From assembly GCA_964384825.1 (NCBI GenBank), contig CAYLMM010000003.1:1-64000 (forward strand): a DNA stretch of 64,000 nt, given 5' to 3'. The stretch is from CAYLMM01 sp964384825 (GTDB lineage Bacteria; Krumholzibacteriota; Krumholzibacteriia; LZORAL124-64-63). This document shows positions 8,042 to 17,402 of this stretch, piece after piece. Below the pieces are notes generated by a model, which had not been told where the DNA came from, did not search any database, and was given only the letters and a program-made list of their open reading frames with translations. A program made the position numbers and the translations under genes. The first letter of the stretch is position 1. Every line of letters begins with the position of its first letter.

Positions 8042-9763
8042 ATGTTCGAGATCGAAGTCAACAACCGGATGGTCGGGGCGCGCGAGGGCGAAACGATCCT
8101 CACCGCCCTCAAGCGGGCCGGAATCAACGTTCCCACCCTCTGCCACATCGAAGGCCTGCCGCCGACGGGAGCCTGCCGGATCTGCGTCGTCGAGGTGGAG
8201 GGACAGCGCAACCTGGTGCCCAGCTGCTCGTTCCCCGTCCAGCCGGGCATGAAGATCAAGACGAATTCGCCGCGCGTGGTCCGGGCCCGCAAGACGATCA
8301 TCGAGCTGCTGCTGGCCAACCACCCGGACGACTGCCTGTACTGCGTGCGGAACGAGAACTGCGAGCTGCAGAAGCTGGCCCAGGTCTACGGCGTGCGCGA
8401 GCGGCGGTTCGTGACCAAGCGCACCGATCACCATCTCGACATCTCGAGCGTGGCGATCGAGCGCGATCCGGCGAAGTGCATCCTCTGCGGCAAGTGCGTG
8501 CGCACCTGCGAGGAGATCATGGGCGTCTCGGCCATCGATTTCGTCGGCCGCGGCAGCTCGACCGAGGTCGCGCCGGCCTTCAAGGAGGGCATCAACGTCT
8601 CGAGCTGCATCAACTGCGGCCAGTGCGTGATGGCCTGCCCGACCGGAGCCCTGCGCGAGAAGAGCTCGGTCCGCGAGGTCACCGAGGCCCTGAACGATCC
8701 GGACAAGTGCGTCGTGTTCCAGCACGCGCCGGCCGTTTCGGTGACCCTGGCCGAGGAGTTCGGCCTGAAGCCCGGCGTCGACGTCGACGGCCTGATGGTC
8801 GCGGCCTTCCGCCGCCTCGGAGCCGACCGGGTGTTCGACACCGGGTTCTCGGCCGACCTGACGATCATGGAGGAGGCCTCCGAGCTGGTCCACAGGTTGC
8901 AGAACGGCGGCCGATTGCCGATGATGACCAGCTGTTCGCCCGGTTGGATCAAGTTCGTCGAGGAATTCTATCCCGACTTCATCGACAATCTGTCCACCTG
9001 CAAGAGTCCGCAGCAGATGCTCGGCGCCGTGATCAAGAGCTTCTACGCCGAGCGGGAGGACATCCCGCCGGAGAAGATCTACAGCGTCGCGGTGATGCCG
9101 TGCACGGCCAAGAAGTTCGAGGCCACCCGCCCCGAGATGGCGCGGCACGGGCGTCCCGACATCGATGCGGTGTTGACGACCCGCGAACTGGCCCGGATGA
9201 TTCGTACTTTCGGGATCGACCTGACGTCTTCGGCCCCCGGCCACGCCGATCGCCCCTTCGGCGAGCGCAGCACCGCCGGCAAGCTCTTCGGCGGCTCGGG
9301 CGGCGTGATGGAGGCGGCGATCCGGACCGCCCACAAGATGGTCACCGGCGAAGAGATGGTCAGCCTGAGGGTGCAGCCCGTGCGCGGCCTCGACGGCGTC
9401 AAGGAGGCCCAGGTCGAGATCGCCGGTACGAAGCTCGGCGTGGCGGTGGTCAGCGGCCTGGCCAACGCGCGCCGGATCCTCGACCAGATCCGCGACGGCC
9501 GGGACGACCTGCACTTCATCGAGGTCATGACCTGCCCCGGCGGCTGCATCGGCGGCGGCGGCCAGCCTCTGGGCGCGGATCCCGAGGCCGTCAAGGCGCG
9601 CCTGCAGGCCCTCTACCAGATCGACCAGGTGGAAACGGTGCGCGAATCGCACAAGAACCTGGAAGTCAAGCGGCTCTATGACGAGTTTCTCGGAGAGCCC
9701 CTCGGCGAGAAGAGCCACAGCCTGCTGCACACGCATTACGGACAGAGGGAAGTGGTGGTTTAG
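8042..9763 (+). CDS. hydA: [FeFe] hydrogenase catalytic subunit 1 (group A, NAD-linked)
   Basis: 573 aa. An N-terminal [2Fe-2S] domain (CHIEGLPPTGACRIC), the His-ligated cluster region HPDDCLYCVRNENC, and two [4Fe-4S] motifs (CILCGKCVRTC, CINCGQCVMACP) feed the H-cluster domain. All three H-cluster signatures are intact: TSCSPGW (about 297), MPCTAKKFE (about 351) and TCPGGCIGGGGQP (about 496). It should evolve or oxidise H2 in the cytoplasm with NAD(H) and ferredoxin through the two preceding subunits. GAGGAG at 8027-8032 is well spaced for ATG 8042 and too close for the in-frame ATG 8033. Confidence 0.96.
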   Translation: MFEIEVNNRMVGAREGETILTALKRAGINVPTLCHIEGLPPTGACRICVVEVEGQRNLVPSCSFPVQPGMKIKTNSPRVVRARKTIIELLLANHPDDCLYCVRNENCELQKLAQVYGVRERRFVTKRTDHHLDISSVAIERDPAKCILCGKCVRTCEEIMGVSAIDFVGRGSSTEVAPAFKEGINVSSCINCGQCVMACPTGALREKSSVREVTEALNDPDKCVVFQHAPAVSVTLAEEFGLKPGVDVDGLMVAAFRRLGADRVFDTGFSADLTIMEEASELVHRLQNGGRLPMMTSCSPGWIKFVEEFYPDFIDNLSTCKSPQQMLGAVIKSFYAEREDIPPEKIYSVAVMPCTAKKFEATRPEMARHGRPDIDAVLTTRELARMIRTFGIDLTSSAPGHADRPFGERSTAGKLFGGSGGVMEAAIRTAHKMVTGEEMVSLRVQPVRGLDGVKEAQVEIAGTKLGVAVVSGLANARRILDQIRDGRDDLHFIEVMTCPGGCIGGGGQPLGADPEAVKARLQALYQIDQVETVRESHKNLEVKRLYDEFLGEPLGEKSHSLLHTHYGQREVVV

Positions 9764-9766
9764 CGC

Positions 9767-11791
9767 ATGAAGCCCGGAGAGCAGCTGGTCTCGACCATCG
9801 CGGACAGATGCCGCGCCTGCTACACCTGCGTGCGCGACTGCCCGGCCAAGGCCATCCGGATCTCCGGGGGCCAGGCCGAGGTCGTCGCCGAGCGGTGCAT
9901 CGGCTGCGGCAACTGCGTGCAGGTCTGCAGCCAGAAGGCCAAGCAGGTCTACTGCTCCATCCCCGAGGTGCGCGAACTGCTCGCCGGCTCCCGGCGGACC
10001 GCGGCGATCGTGGCGCCGAGCTTCCCGGCCGAGTTCTCCGACCTGGAGCCCGGCGTCCTGGTCGGCATGATCCGGCGGCTGGGGTTCGACCTGGTCGCCG
10101 AGGTCGGGTTCGGGGCCGATCTGGTCTCGCGGCGCTACCGCCAGCTGATCGACCGCAATCCCGGCCGGCGCTACATCTCGACCGCCTGCCCGGCCACGGT
10201 CTCCTTCATCGAGAAGTACCATCCCGGACTCGTGCCGTACCTGGCGCCGGTGGTGTCGCCGATGACCGCCACCGCCCGGGCCATGCACTGCGAGTACGAG
10301 GACGATCTGGCCGTCGTCTTCATCGGTCCCTGCCTGGCCAAGAAGGTCGAGGCCACCCGCGAGGACATACGCGGCGACGTGGATTCGGTGCTTTCGTTCG
10401 CCGAACTGCGGCAGATGCTCGAGGAGGACGGGGTCGAGCCCCGATCCGGCGCCGGCGAGGACTTCGATCCTCCCCGGGCCGGCCTGGGCGCGCTCTATCC
10501 GGTCGCCGGCGGCATGCTGCAGTCGGTGGGCGTCTCGGAGGACCTGCTGGCCAACGACGTGGTCACCGCCAGCGGGATCGTGGATTTCACCCAGGCGCTG
10601 GACGAGTTCGAGGAGGGGGCGCTGGAAGTCCGTCTGCTTGAACTGCTTTCCTGCCAGGGCTGCGTCATGGGCGCCGGGATGACGACCGCCGCGCCCCACT
10701 ACAGCCGCCGCGCCGCGATCAGCCGCTACGCCCGCAAGCGGGTCGCCAGCGAGCCGGCTGTGCGCCACGAACTGGATGTGACCCGTTTCGCCGATCTGGA
10801 CCTGAGCGCCGCCTACGCGGCCGACGACACGAGGATGTCGCTGCCGTCGGAGGAGGAGCTGCGCGCGATCCTGGCGAAGATGGGCAAGTTCGGTCCCGAC
10901 GACGAGCTGGACTGCGGGGCCTGCGGCTACCAGACCTGCCGGGCGCACGCCATCGCCGTGCACAAGGGGTTGGCCGAATCGGAGATGTGCCTGCCCTACA
11001 CGATCGAGCTGCTGCGGACTTCGCTGGACGAACTGAGCGAATCGCATAGGCAGATCGACGACATCCAGAAGGCGCTGATCAACGCCGAGAAGCTGGCCAG
11101 CATGGGGCAGCTCTCGGCGGGCATCGCGCACGAGATCAACAACCCGCTGGGCGTGATCCTGCTGTACGCCAACATGCTGCGCGAGGATTGCACCGGGGAA
11201 TCGGAACTGGGCGACGACCTCGACATGATCGTCGAACAGGCCGAGCGCTGCCGGAAGGTGGTCTCGGGCCTGCTCAACTTCGCCCGCAAGAACAAGGTGA
11301 CGCTGCGTTCGGTCGATCTCTGCGAACTGGTCGACCGCTGCCTGAAGGCGATCATCGTGCCCGAGAACGTGCGGCTCACGGTGTCGCACCAGATGGACGA
11401 GCCGATCGCCGAGGTCGACGACGACCAGCTGATCCAGGTGCTCTCTAACCTGGTGGTCAACGCCATCGAGGCCATGCCCGAAGGCGGCGAGATCAAGGTC
11501 GTCGACCGCAACGAAGGCGACGACGCGCTGCTGACGGTCGAGGATACGGGCTCCGGCATCGCGCCCGAGCACCTGCAGCGGATCTTCGAGCCGCTGTTCA
11601 CGACGAAGCAGATGGGGAAGGGGACCGGCCTCGGGCTCGCGGTGACCTACGGCATCGTCAAGATGCACCGCGGCAAGATCGACGTGACGTCGAACGCCGA
11701 TCCCGCGGCGGGGCCCACCGGGACCGTCTTCTCCGTCCGAATTCCGCGCTTCGCTTCGCTGGAGCGCACCAACGGGGGGTCGTCGGCCTAG
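9767..11791 (+). CDS. Hydrogenase-domain sensor histidine kinase
   Basis: 674 aa in four parts: a 2[4Fe-4S] ferredoxin (CRACYTCVRDCP, CIGCGNCVQVC); a degenerate [FeFe]-hydrogenase large-subunit domain that keeps Cys at the H-cluster positions (STACPATV about 139, GPCLAKKVE about 187, SCQGCVMGAG about 294) but not the catalytic signatures; an Fe-S domain DCGACGYQTCRAH (about 381) ending MCLPY; and a histidine kinase with phospho-acceptor AGIAHEINNPLG (about 453) and an HATPase (DTGSGIAPEH, GTGLGLAVTYG). No membrane segment is evident. It is probably a cytoplasmic H2 or redox sensor for the receivers downstream. Three bases separate it from the hydrogenase gene. Confidence 0.9.
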   Translation: MKPGEQLVSTIADRCRACYTCVRDCPAKAIRISGGQAEVVAERCIGCGNCVQVCSQKAKQVYCSIPEVRELLAGSRRTAAIVAPSFPAEFSDLEPGVLVGMIRRLGFDLVAEVGFGADLVSRRYRQLIDRNPGRRYISTACPATVSFIEKYHPGLVPYLAPVVSPMTATARAMHCEYEDDLAVVFIGPCLAKKVEATREDIRGDVDSVLSFAELRQMLEEDGVEPRSGAGEDFDPPRAGLGALYPVAGGMLQSVGVSEDLLANDVVTASGIVDFTQALDEFEEGALEVRLLELLSCQGCVMGAGMTTAAPHYSRRAAISRYARKRVASEPAVRHELDVTRFADLDLSAAYAADDTRMSLPSEEELRAILAKMGKFGPDDELDCGACGYQTCRAHAIAVHKGLAESEMCLPYTIELLRTSLDELSESHRQIDDIQKALINAEKLASMGQLSAGIAHEINNPLGVILLYANMLREDCTGESELGDDLDMIVEQAERCRKVVSGLLNFARKNKVTLRSVDLCELVDRCLKAIIVPENVRLTVSHQMDEPIAEVDDDQLIQVLSNLVVNAIEAMPEGGEIKVVDRNEGDDALLTVEDTGSGIAPEHLQRIFEPLFTTKQMGKGTGLGLAVTYGIVKMHRGKIDVTSNADPAAGPTGTVFSVRIPRFASLERTNGGSSA

Positions 11792-11860
11792 GCCCGGCCC
11801 GGATACGGGTCCGCCCGGCCGCGATCCCGACAGTCAACGCCTGCGCTGGAGAGGAACGAA

Positions 11861-12274
11861 ATGACGTCCGCGAAAGACAATGCCGGCACGAGGGGTACCA
11901 TCCTGGTCGTCGACGACGACTTCGATCTTCTGGAGCAGTTCCGCATCAAGCTCGAGCAGATGGGATTCGAGGTCCGCACGGCCGAGACCCAGCGCGAGGG
12001 CGAGAAGATGATCGACGCGATGGACCCGGACCTGGCCATCTTCGACCTGATGCTCGAGACGCCGGACGGGGGGTTCGCCCTCTGCCACCGGATGAAGAAG
12101 AAGAATCCGGAAACGCCCGTGATCCTGGTCACCGGGGTCGCCGCCGAGACCGGCATCACCTTCGGGGCCAGCACCGAGGAGATGCGCTCCTGGATCAAGG
12201 CCGACGTGGTGATGGACAAGGCCATTCGCTACGACCAACTGGAGCGGGAGATCGACCGGCTCCTGAAGGACTGA
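11861..12274 (+). CDS. Single-domain response regulator (receiver only)
   Basis: 137 aa, a lone CheY-like receiver: acidic pair VVDDDFD, phospho-Asp in AIFDLMLETPDGG, switch Thr in ILVTGV, conserved Lys in VMDKA. The segment between the switch Thr and the Lys is longer than normal (TGITFGASTEEM), a feature shared with the receiver at 20944, as is the DxMxxxPDxG around the phospho-Asp. There is no output domain; it may relay phosphate from the hydrogenase-domain kinase just upstream to the next gene, which starts two bases after its stop. Confidence 0.88.
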   Translation: MTSAKDNAGTRGTILVVDDDFDLLEQFRIKLEQMGFEVRTAETQREGEKMIDAMDPDLAIFDLMLETPDGGFALCHRMKKKNPETPVILVTGVAAETGITFGASTEEMRSWIKADVVMDKAIRYDQLEREIDRLLKD

Positions 12275-12276
12275 CC

Positions 12277-13437
12277 ATGCCGGATCTGCGCGTACTGGTG
12301 GTGGACGACGAGCCCGGGATGCGTCGCGGCGCGGCCAAGGTCCTGGATCGCCATGTCGTGAACCTGGCCGATCTGGGCGAGGAGGTCGGCTTCACCGTCG
12401 ACACCGCCGCCGACGGGAGCGAGGCCCTGGCCAAGCTCCAGGACGGCCCCTGGGACCTGCTGCTGCTCGACTACAAGCTGCCGGACATCAGCGGTCTGGA
12501 CATCCTGTCGCGGATCGTCGAGATGGAGATCGACGTGACCACGGTCATGGTCACCGCCTACGCCTCGCTGGAGGTCGCGGTGTCGGCCACCAAGCACGGC
12601 GCCTTCGACTTCCTGGCCAAGCCCTTCACGCCCGAGGAGCTCAAGGGCGTCGTCGAGAAGGCGGCCCGCAGCCTGATCACCCACCGCCGGGCCGAGAAGC
12701 TCGAGCGGGAGAAGCGGCAGGTCCGGTTCAAGTTCATCACGGTCCTGGCCCACGAGCTGAAGGCGCCGCTGAGCGTCGTCGAGAGCTTCATGGGCATGAT
12801 GAAGGACCGCACCCTCGGCGACACGCTCGACGACTACGGGGACATGATCGACCGCACCATGCTGCGGGTGGCGGGGATGCGCAAGATGATCGGCGACCTG
12901 CTCGACCTGACCCGGATGGAGTCGGGACAGAAGCAGCGCGAGATCGTCGACGTCGACCTGACCGCGACCGCGCTGCAGGCCTTCGAGACCGTCCAGCCCC
13001 AGGCCGACGCCCGGGGGATCGAGGTGAAGCTCGACCTGCCGGACGAACTGCCGCTGGCCGCCGACCGCGAGGAACTGGAGATCATCCTGAACAACCTGCT
13101 GACCAACGCGGTGAAGTACAACCGCGACGGAGGCCGGATCGACCTCGCCGCCCGCCGCGAAGGCGACGCGGTCGTGATCGAGGTCTCCGACACCGGCATC
13201 GGCATGACCGACGAGGAGACCAAGCGGCTCTTCCGCGAATTCTCGCGCATCAAGAACGATAAGACGCGGCTGATCCAGGGCAGCGGCCTCGGGCTTTCGA
13301 TCCTCAAGAAGATCGCCGATCTTTACGGCGGGGACGTCGAGGTCCGCAGCGAACCCGACGTCGGCAGCACGTTCACCGTGACGCTTCACGACGCCGTCGT
13401 CGAACAGGGCGAGCAGGATCGGGCCGTCGTCCACTAG
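12277..13437 (+). CDS. Receiver-histidine kinase hybrid
   Basis: 386 aa: an N-terminal receiver (VVDDEPGM, phospho-Asp in LLLLDYKLPD, switch in VMVTAYAS, FLAKPFTPEE) followed by a HisKA dimerisation helix with LAHELKAPLSVVES (His near residue 166) and a complete HATPase (NNLLTNAVKYN, DTGIGMTDEE, GSGLGLSILKK). It has no membrane or sensor domain, so its input is probably phosphorylation of its own receiver. With the preceding kinase and receiver it forms a phosphorelay encoded inside the hydrogenase operon; no DNA-binding output is encoded nearby. Confidence 0.9.
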   Translation: MPDLRVLVVDDEPGMRRGAAKVLDRHVVNLADLGEEVGFTVDTAADGSEALAKLQDGPWDLLLLDYKLPDISGLDILSRIVEMEIDVTTVMVTAYASLEVAVSATKHGAFDFLAKPFTPEELKGVVEKAARSLITHRRAEKLEREKRQVRFKFITVLAHELKAPLSVVESFMGMMKDRTLGDTLDDYGDMIDRTMLRVAGMRKMIGDLLDLTRMESGQKQREIVDVDLTATALQAFETVQPQADARGIEVKLDLPDELPLAADREELEIILNNLLTNAVKYNRDGGRIDLAARREGDAVVIEVSDTGIGMTDEETKRLFREFSRIKNDKTRLIQGSGLGLSILKKIADLYGGDVEVRSEPDVGSTFTVTLHDAVVEQGEQDRAVVH

Positions 13438-13450
13438 AGAGGTTTCGTCC

Positions 13451-14536
13451 ATGGCTCTCGATCGGGAAACGACGCTTCGCTGGCTGCGGGAAGAGGACCA
13501 AACCTCTCTCGACAGTCTGTGGTCCGAGGCCGACGCGGTCCGCCGCGAGAACGTGGGCGACGACGTCCATCTGCGCGCGATCATCGAGATCTCCAACCAC
13601 TGCATCCAGCACTGCGGCTACTGCGGGATCAACGCCGGCAACCGGTCGGTGGGGCGGTACCGCATGAGCTTCGCCGAGGTGATCGACTGCGTCGATCACG
13701 CGGCGCGGCTGGGCTACGGCACCGTGGTGCTGCAGTCGGGCGAGGATCCCGGCCTGAAGGCCGGCCGGGTGGCCGACCTGGTCCGCGCGATCAAGGACCG
13801 CACCGGCATGGCGGTGACCCTGAGCCTCGGCGAGCGCTGCGCCGAGGATTTCGCCCTCTGGCGCGAGGCGGGCGCCGACCGCTACCTGATGAAGTTCGAG
13901 GCCGGAAGGCCCGAGCTCTACGCCGCCATCCATCCGCCCCTGCCCGACGGTGCGTGGCCCGACCGTTTCGCCGCGCTCGCCTGCCTGGACGAGCTGGGCT
14001 ACGAGGTCGGCAGCGGGGTGATGATCGGATTCCCCGGCCAGACCTACGACGATCTGGCCGACGACATCCTGCGCTTCCGCGAACTGGACCTGGACATGAT
14101 CGGGGCCGGACCCTACGTGCCCCATCCGGACACCGATCTCGGCCGCGACCGCGGCCGGATCGAGGGACAGACGCCCAATACCGAGCTGATGGGTTACAAG
14201 GTGATCGCGCTGACGCGGCTCGCCTGCCCCGAGGCCAACATTCCGAGCACCACCGCCCTGGAGACCGTCGCCGACCGTGGTCGGCAGCACGGCCTGCGTC
14301 GCGGCGCCAACGTCGTGATGCCTCCGGTGACCCCTGCGAAGTACCGGCGGCTCTACGACATATATCCGTCGCGCGCGGGCGTGACGCATTCGCCCGAGGC
14401 CGTCCTGGAGATGGTCCGCGGGCAGATTTTCGAACTTGGCCGGACGGTCGGCGCGGGGCAGGGGCCGTCGCCGCGCCATCTGGCTAAACTCCGGCAGCGG
14501 GGCCGTTCCGCGCCGGAAAGGGAAGGCGGAGACTGA
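13451..14536 (+). CDS. hydE: [FeFe] hydrogenase maturase HydE (radical SAM)
   Basis: 361 aa radical SAM protein. The cluster motif is CIQHCGYC (CxxxCxxC) in the context EISNHCIQHCGYCGINAGN, typical of HydE, with RYRMSFAEVID and a BATS-like C-terminus (NVVMPPVTPAKYR). HydE turns the HydG-made Fe(CO)2CN-cysteine synthon into an Fe dimer precursor of the H-cluster. It lies immediately before hydG, with AGAGAGG upstream of the ATG. The neighbours hydG and hydF fix the identification against PylB or BioB. Confidence 0.95.
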   Translation: MALDRETTLRWLREEDQTSLDSLWSEADAVRRENVGDDVHLRAIIEISNHCIQHCGYCGINAGNRSVGRYRMSFAEVIDCVDHAARLGYGTVVLQSGEDPGLKAGRVADLVRAIKDRTGMAVTLSLGERCAEDFALWREAGADRYLMKFEAGRPELYAAIHPPLPDGAWPDRFAALACLDELGYEVGSGVMIGFPGQTYDDLADDILRFRELDLDMIGAGPYVPHPDTDLGRDRGRIEGQTPNTELMGYKVIALTRLACPEANIPSTTALETVADRGRQHGLRRGANVVMPPVTPAKYRRLYDIYPSRAGVTHSPEAVLEMVRGQIFELGRTVGAGQGPSPRHLAKLRQRGRSAPEREGGD

Positions 14537-14537
14537 G

Positions 14538-15965
14538 ATGGCAGATACATCGCGCAAGTGCACCTACACCAAGGGTTTCAAGGATTTCATCGACGACGAG
14601 GCTCTCGAGGGGCTGGTCGCCGACACCGAGGCCGATCCGATCCGGGTCCGCGAGATCATCGCCAAGAGTCTGGCCAAGGAACCGTTGCAGGCCGCCGAGA
14701 CGGCCGTGCTGCTCAACGCCGAGGATCCCGAGCTGATCGAGGAGATCTTCGCCGCCGCCCGCCGTCTCAAACGGGACGTCTACGGCAACCGGATCGTGCT
14801 GTTCGCGCCCCTCTACGTCGGCAACCACTGCATCAACGACTGCCGGTACTGCGCCTTCCGCCGCAGCAATCCCGACGAGGTGCGCCGCACGCTGACCATG
14901 GACGAGCTCCGCACCCAGGTCGGCGCCCTCGAGGACAACGGCCACAAGCGGCTGATCCTGGTCTACGGCGAGCATCCGAAGTACAGCCCCGAGTACATCG
15001 CCGAGACGGTGCGGACGGTCTACGACGTCCGCAAGGGCCAGGGCGAGATCCGGCGGGTCAACATCAACGCCGCGCCGCTCGAGCCCGAGGGCTTCAAGAC
15101 GGTCAAGGCAGCGGGCATCGGCACCTATCAGATCTTCCAGGAGACCTACCATCACGGGGCCTACCGGAAGTACCATCCCGCCGATACGCAGAAGGGCAAC
15201 TACGAGTACCGCCTGGACAGCCTGAGCCGCGCCTTCGAGGCCGGCTGCGACGACATGGGCGCCGGAGCGCTCTTCGGCCTGGCCGACTGGAAATTCGAGG
15301 TCCTGGCCCTGGTCACCCATTCGCTGTACCTGCAGCAGCGCTACGGGGTCGGTCCCCACACCATCAGCTTCCCCCGCATCCAGCCCGCGAGCGGCGTCGA
15401 CGTCCCGCAGGAGAACTTCGTCTCCGACGACGAGTTCAAGCGGCTGATCGCGATCCTGCGCCTTTCGGTGCCCTACACCGGGATGATCCTGACCGCGCGC
15501 GAATCGCCCGAGATCCGCCGCGAGGTGATGGAGTTCGGCGTGTCGCAGATCGACGCCGGCAGCCGCATCGAGATCGGCGGCTACACGGAGTTCGGCGACG
15601 CCCAGGTGATGCGCCGCGAGCAGTTCGCCCTCGGCGACCTGCGTTCGCTGGACGAGGTGATGCGCGAGCTGATCGAGCAGGGGAACATCCCGAGCTTCTG
15701 CACCTCCTGCTACCGTCTCGGCCGGACGGGCGAGGAGTTCATGGAGTACGCCATTCCCGGCTTCATCCACAACTTCTGCACCCCCAACGCGCTCTGCACC
15801 CTGAGCGAGTACGTCGAGGATTACGCCTCGACCGAGACACGGGCCGCGGCCGAGAAGCTGATCACCGACGAGCTGGCGAAGATCGAGGACGGCAAGCTGA
15901 AGAAGACGTTGGTCGAGCGGCTGCACCTGATCCGCGACGAGGGCCAGCGCGACCTCTACTTCTAG
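14538..15965 (+). CDS. hydG: [FeFe] hydrogenase maturase HydG (tyrosine lyase)
   Basis: 475 aa. The radical SAM cluster motif CINDCRYC lies in LYVGNHCINDCRYCAFRRSN, and the C-terminal auxiliary cluster fits CX2CX22C (CTSCYRLGRTGEEF... HNFCTPNALC), diagnostic of HydG against ThiH. HydG cleaves tyrosine into p-cresol and dehydroglycine and makes the CO and CN- ligands of the H-cluster. The ATG at 14538 follows the hydE stop by one base, with GGAAGGCGGAG as ribosome site; a longer frame from 14436 overlaps hydE and is not needed. Confidence 0.96.
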   Translation: MADTSRKCTYTKGFKDFIDDEALEGLVADTEADPIRVREIIAKSLAKEPLQAAETAVLLNAEDPELIEEIFAAARRLKRDVYGNRIVLFAPLYVGNHCINDCRYCAFRRSNPDEVRRTLTMDELRTQVGALEDNGHKRLILVYGEHPKYSPEYIAETVRTVYDVRKGQGEIRRVNINAAPLEPEGFKTVKAAGIGTYQIFQETYHHGAYRKYHPADTQKGNYEYRLDSLSRAFEAGCDDMGAGALFGLADWKFEVLALVTHSLYLQQRYGVGPHTISFPRIQPASGVDVPQENFVSDDEFKRLIAILRLSVPYTGMILTARESPEIRREVMEFGVSQIDAGSRIEIGGYTEFGDAQVMRREQFALGDLRSLDEVMRELIEQGNIPSFCTSCYRLGRTGEEFMEYAIPGFIHNFCTPNALCTLSEYVEDYASTETRAAAEKLITDELAKIEDGKLKKTLVERLHLIRDEGQRDLYF

Positions 15966-15989
15966 CGGCGCGGCCGCGACCGGAGGGGC

Positions 15990-17402
15990 ATGAGCGAGCA
16001 TCGGATCGAGAAGGACCTCCTGGGCGGGATCGAGCTGCCGGCCGATTCGCTGGCCGGGATCCACGCCCAGCGGGCGCGGGAGAACTTCCCGCTGGCCGGA
16101 CGTCCGGTCCGACGCTCGCTCGTGCACGCCTTCGGAGAGGTGAAGCTGGCCTGCGCCCGCGCCAACCACGAGCTCGGGCGCTGGGACGACGAGACCTTCG
16201 CCGCGATCGAGGCGGCCTGCCGCGAGATGACCGCCGGGGCGCTCGACGCCCACGTCGACGTGGACGCGCTGCAGGGCGGGGCCGGAACCTCGACCAACAT
16301 GTGCGTCAACGAGGTCCTGGCCAACCGCGCCCTGCAGCTGCTGGGCGCGGCTCCGGGCGACCACGACCGGCTCCATCCCCTCGACGACCTGAACCGCCAC
16401 CAGTCCACCAACGACACCTTCCCGACCGCGCTGAGGGTCGCCGCCGTGCGCGGCCTGCGCACGCTGGCCGGCGAGCTGGTCGCCCTGCTCGAATCCTTCC
16501 AGGCGAAGGAGCGCGAGATGGCCGGCGTGGTGAAGGTCGGGCGCACCCAGCTGCAGGACGCGGTGCTGACCACCCTCGGCCGCTCGATGGGGGCCTACGC
16601 CGAGGCCGTCGGCCGCGACCGCTGGCGCGTCTACAAGTGCGAGGAGAGGCTGCGGACGGTGAACCTGGGCGGCACCGCGATCGGCACCGGCCTGGGCGCG
16701 CCGCGCCGCTACGTCTTCGGCGTGGTCGAGCATCTGCGCGCGGTGACGGGGCTGGGATTCGCCCGGGCCGAGAACCTGGTCGAGGCCACCCAGAACACCG
16801 ACGTCTTCGCCGAGGTCGCGGGCATTCTCGGCGCCTGCGCGACCAACCTCCTGAAGATCTCGGGCGATCTGCGGCTGATGGCCTCGGGGCCGGAGGCCGG
16901 GCTCGGCGAGCTGAAGCTGCCGCCGCGCCAGAACGGATCGTCGATCATGCCGCACAAGGTCAACCCGGTGATTCCCGAGGCGGTTTCGCAGGCGGCCTTG
17001 TCGGTGATGGCCGACCAGCAGGCGATCAACCACGCCTGCGCCATGGGGAGTCTCGAGCTGAACCCCTTCCTGCCGCTGGTCGCCGACCGCCTGCTCGGGT
17101 CGATCGACCTGCTGGCCGGGGCCTGCTCCATCCTGCGCCGCAACTGCATCGAGGGTCTGGCCGCCGACGTCGACGCCTGCCGCCGGCACGTGGACGCGGC
17201 CACCGCCACGGTCACCGCCCTGGCCGCGCGCATCGGCTACGGCGCGGCCCAGGAGGTGGCGGCCGCGGCCCAGGCCGGCGAGGGTTCGGTGCGCGAGGTC
17301 GCCGTGGCCCGCGGCCTGCTGACTCCCGAACAGTTCGACGCGCTGATCGATCCGGCCGCGGTCACGCGGCTCGGCGACCCCGAACCGGAGGCCGGAGCAT
17401 GA
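15990..17402 (+). CDS. Aspartate ammonia-lyase/fumarase superfamily protein in the hyd operon
   Basis: 470 aa lyase-1 family protein with the signature GSSIMPHKVNPVIPE, GGAGTSTNMCVNE and DLNRHQSTNDTFPT, all typical of aspartase. It would release ammonia and fumarate from aspartate. It lies between hydG and hydF with an ATGA overlap to hydF, so it is part of the maturation block. A role in providing ammonia for the azadithiolate bridge of the H-cluster is a reasonable inference from position; ordinary aspartate catabolism, or fumarase activity, is the alternative. Confidence 0.87.
   Translation: MSEHRIEKDLLGGIELPADSLAGIHAQRARENFPLAGRPVRRSLVHAFGEVKLACARANHELGRWDDETFAAIEAACREMTAGALDAHVDVDALQGGAGTSTNMCVNEVLANRALQLLGAAPGDHDRLHPLDDLNRHQSTNDTFPTALRVAAVRGLRTLAGELVALLESFQAKEREMAGVVKVGRTQLQDAVLTTLGRSMGAYAEAVGRDRWRVYKCEERLRTVNLGGTAIGTGLGAPRRYVFGVVEHLRAVTGLGFARAENLVEATQNTDVFAEVAGILGACATNLLKISGDLRLMASGPEAGLGELKLPPRQNGSSIMPHKVNPVIPEAVSQAALSVMADQQAINHACAMGSLELNPFLPLVADRLLGSIDLLAGACSILRRNCIEGLAADVDACRRHVDAATATVTALAARIGYGAAQEVAAAAQAGEGSVREVAVARGLLTPEQFDALIDPAAVTRLGDPEPEAGA

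Noticed and set aside
14484..17189. Long antisense open frame across hydG and the aspartase gene
   Set aside because: Low-complexity His, Gln and Ala-rich translation with no motif; it is a shadow of the third-position GC of the real genes.
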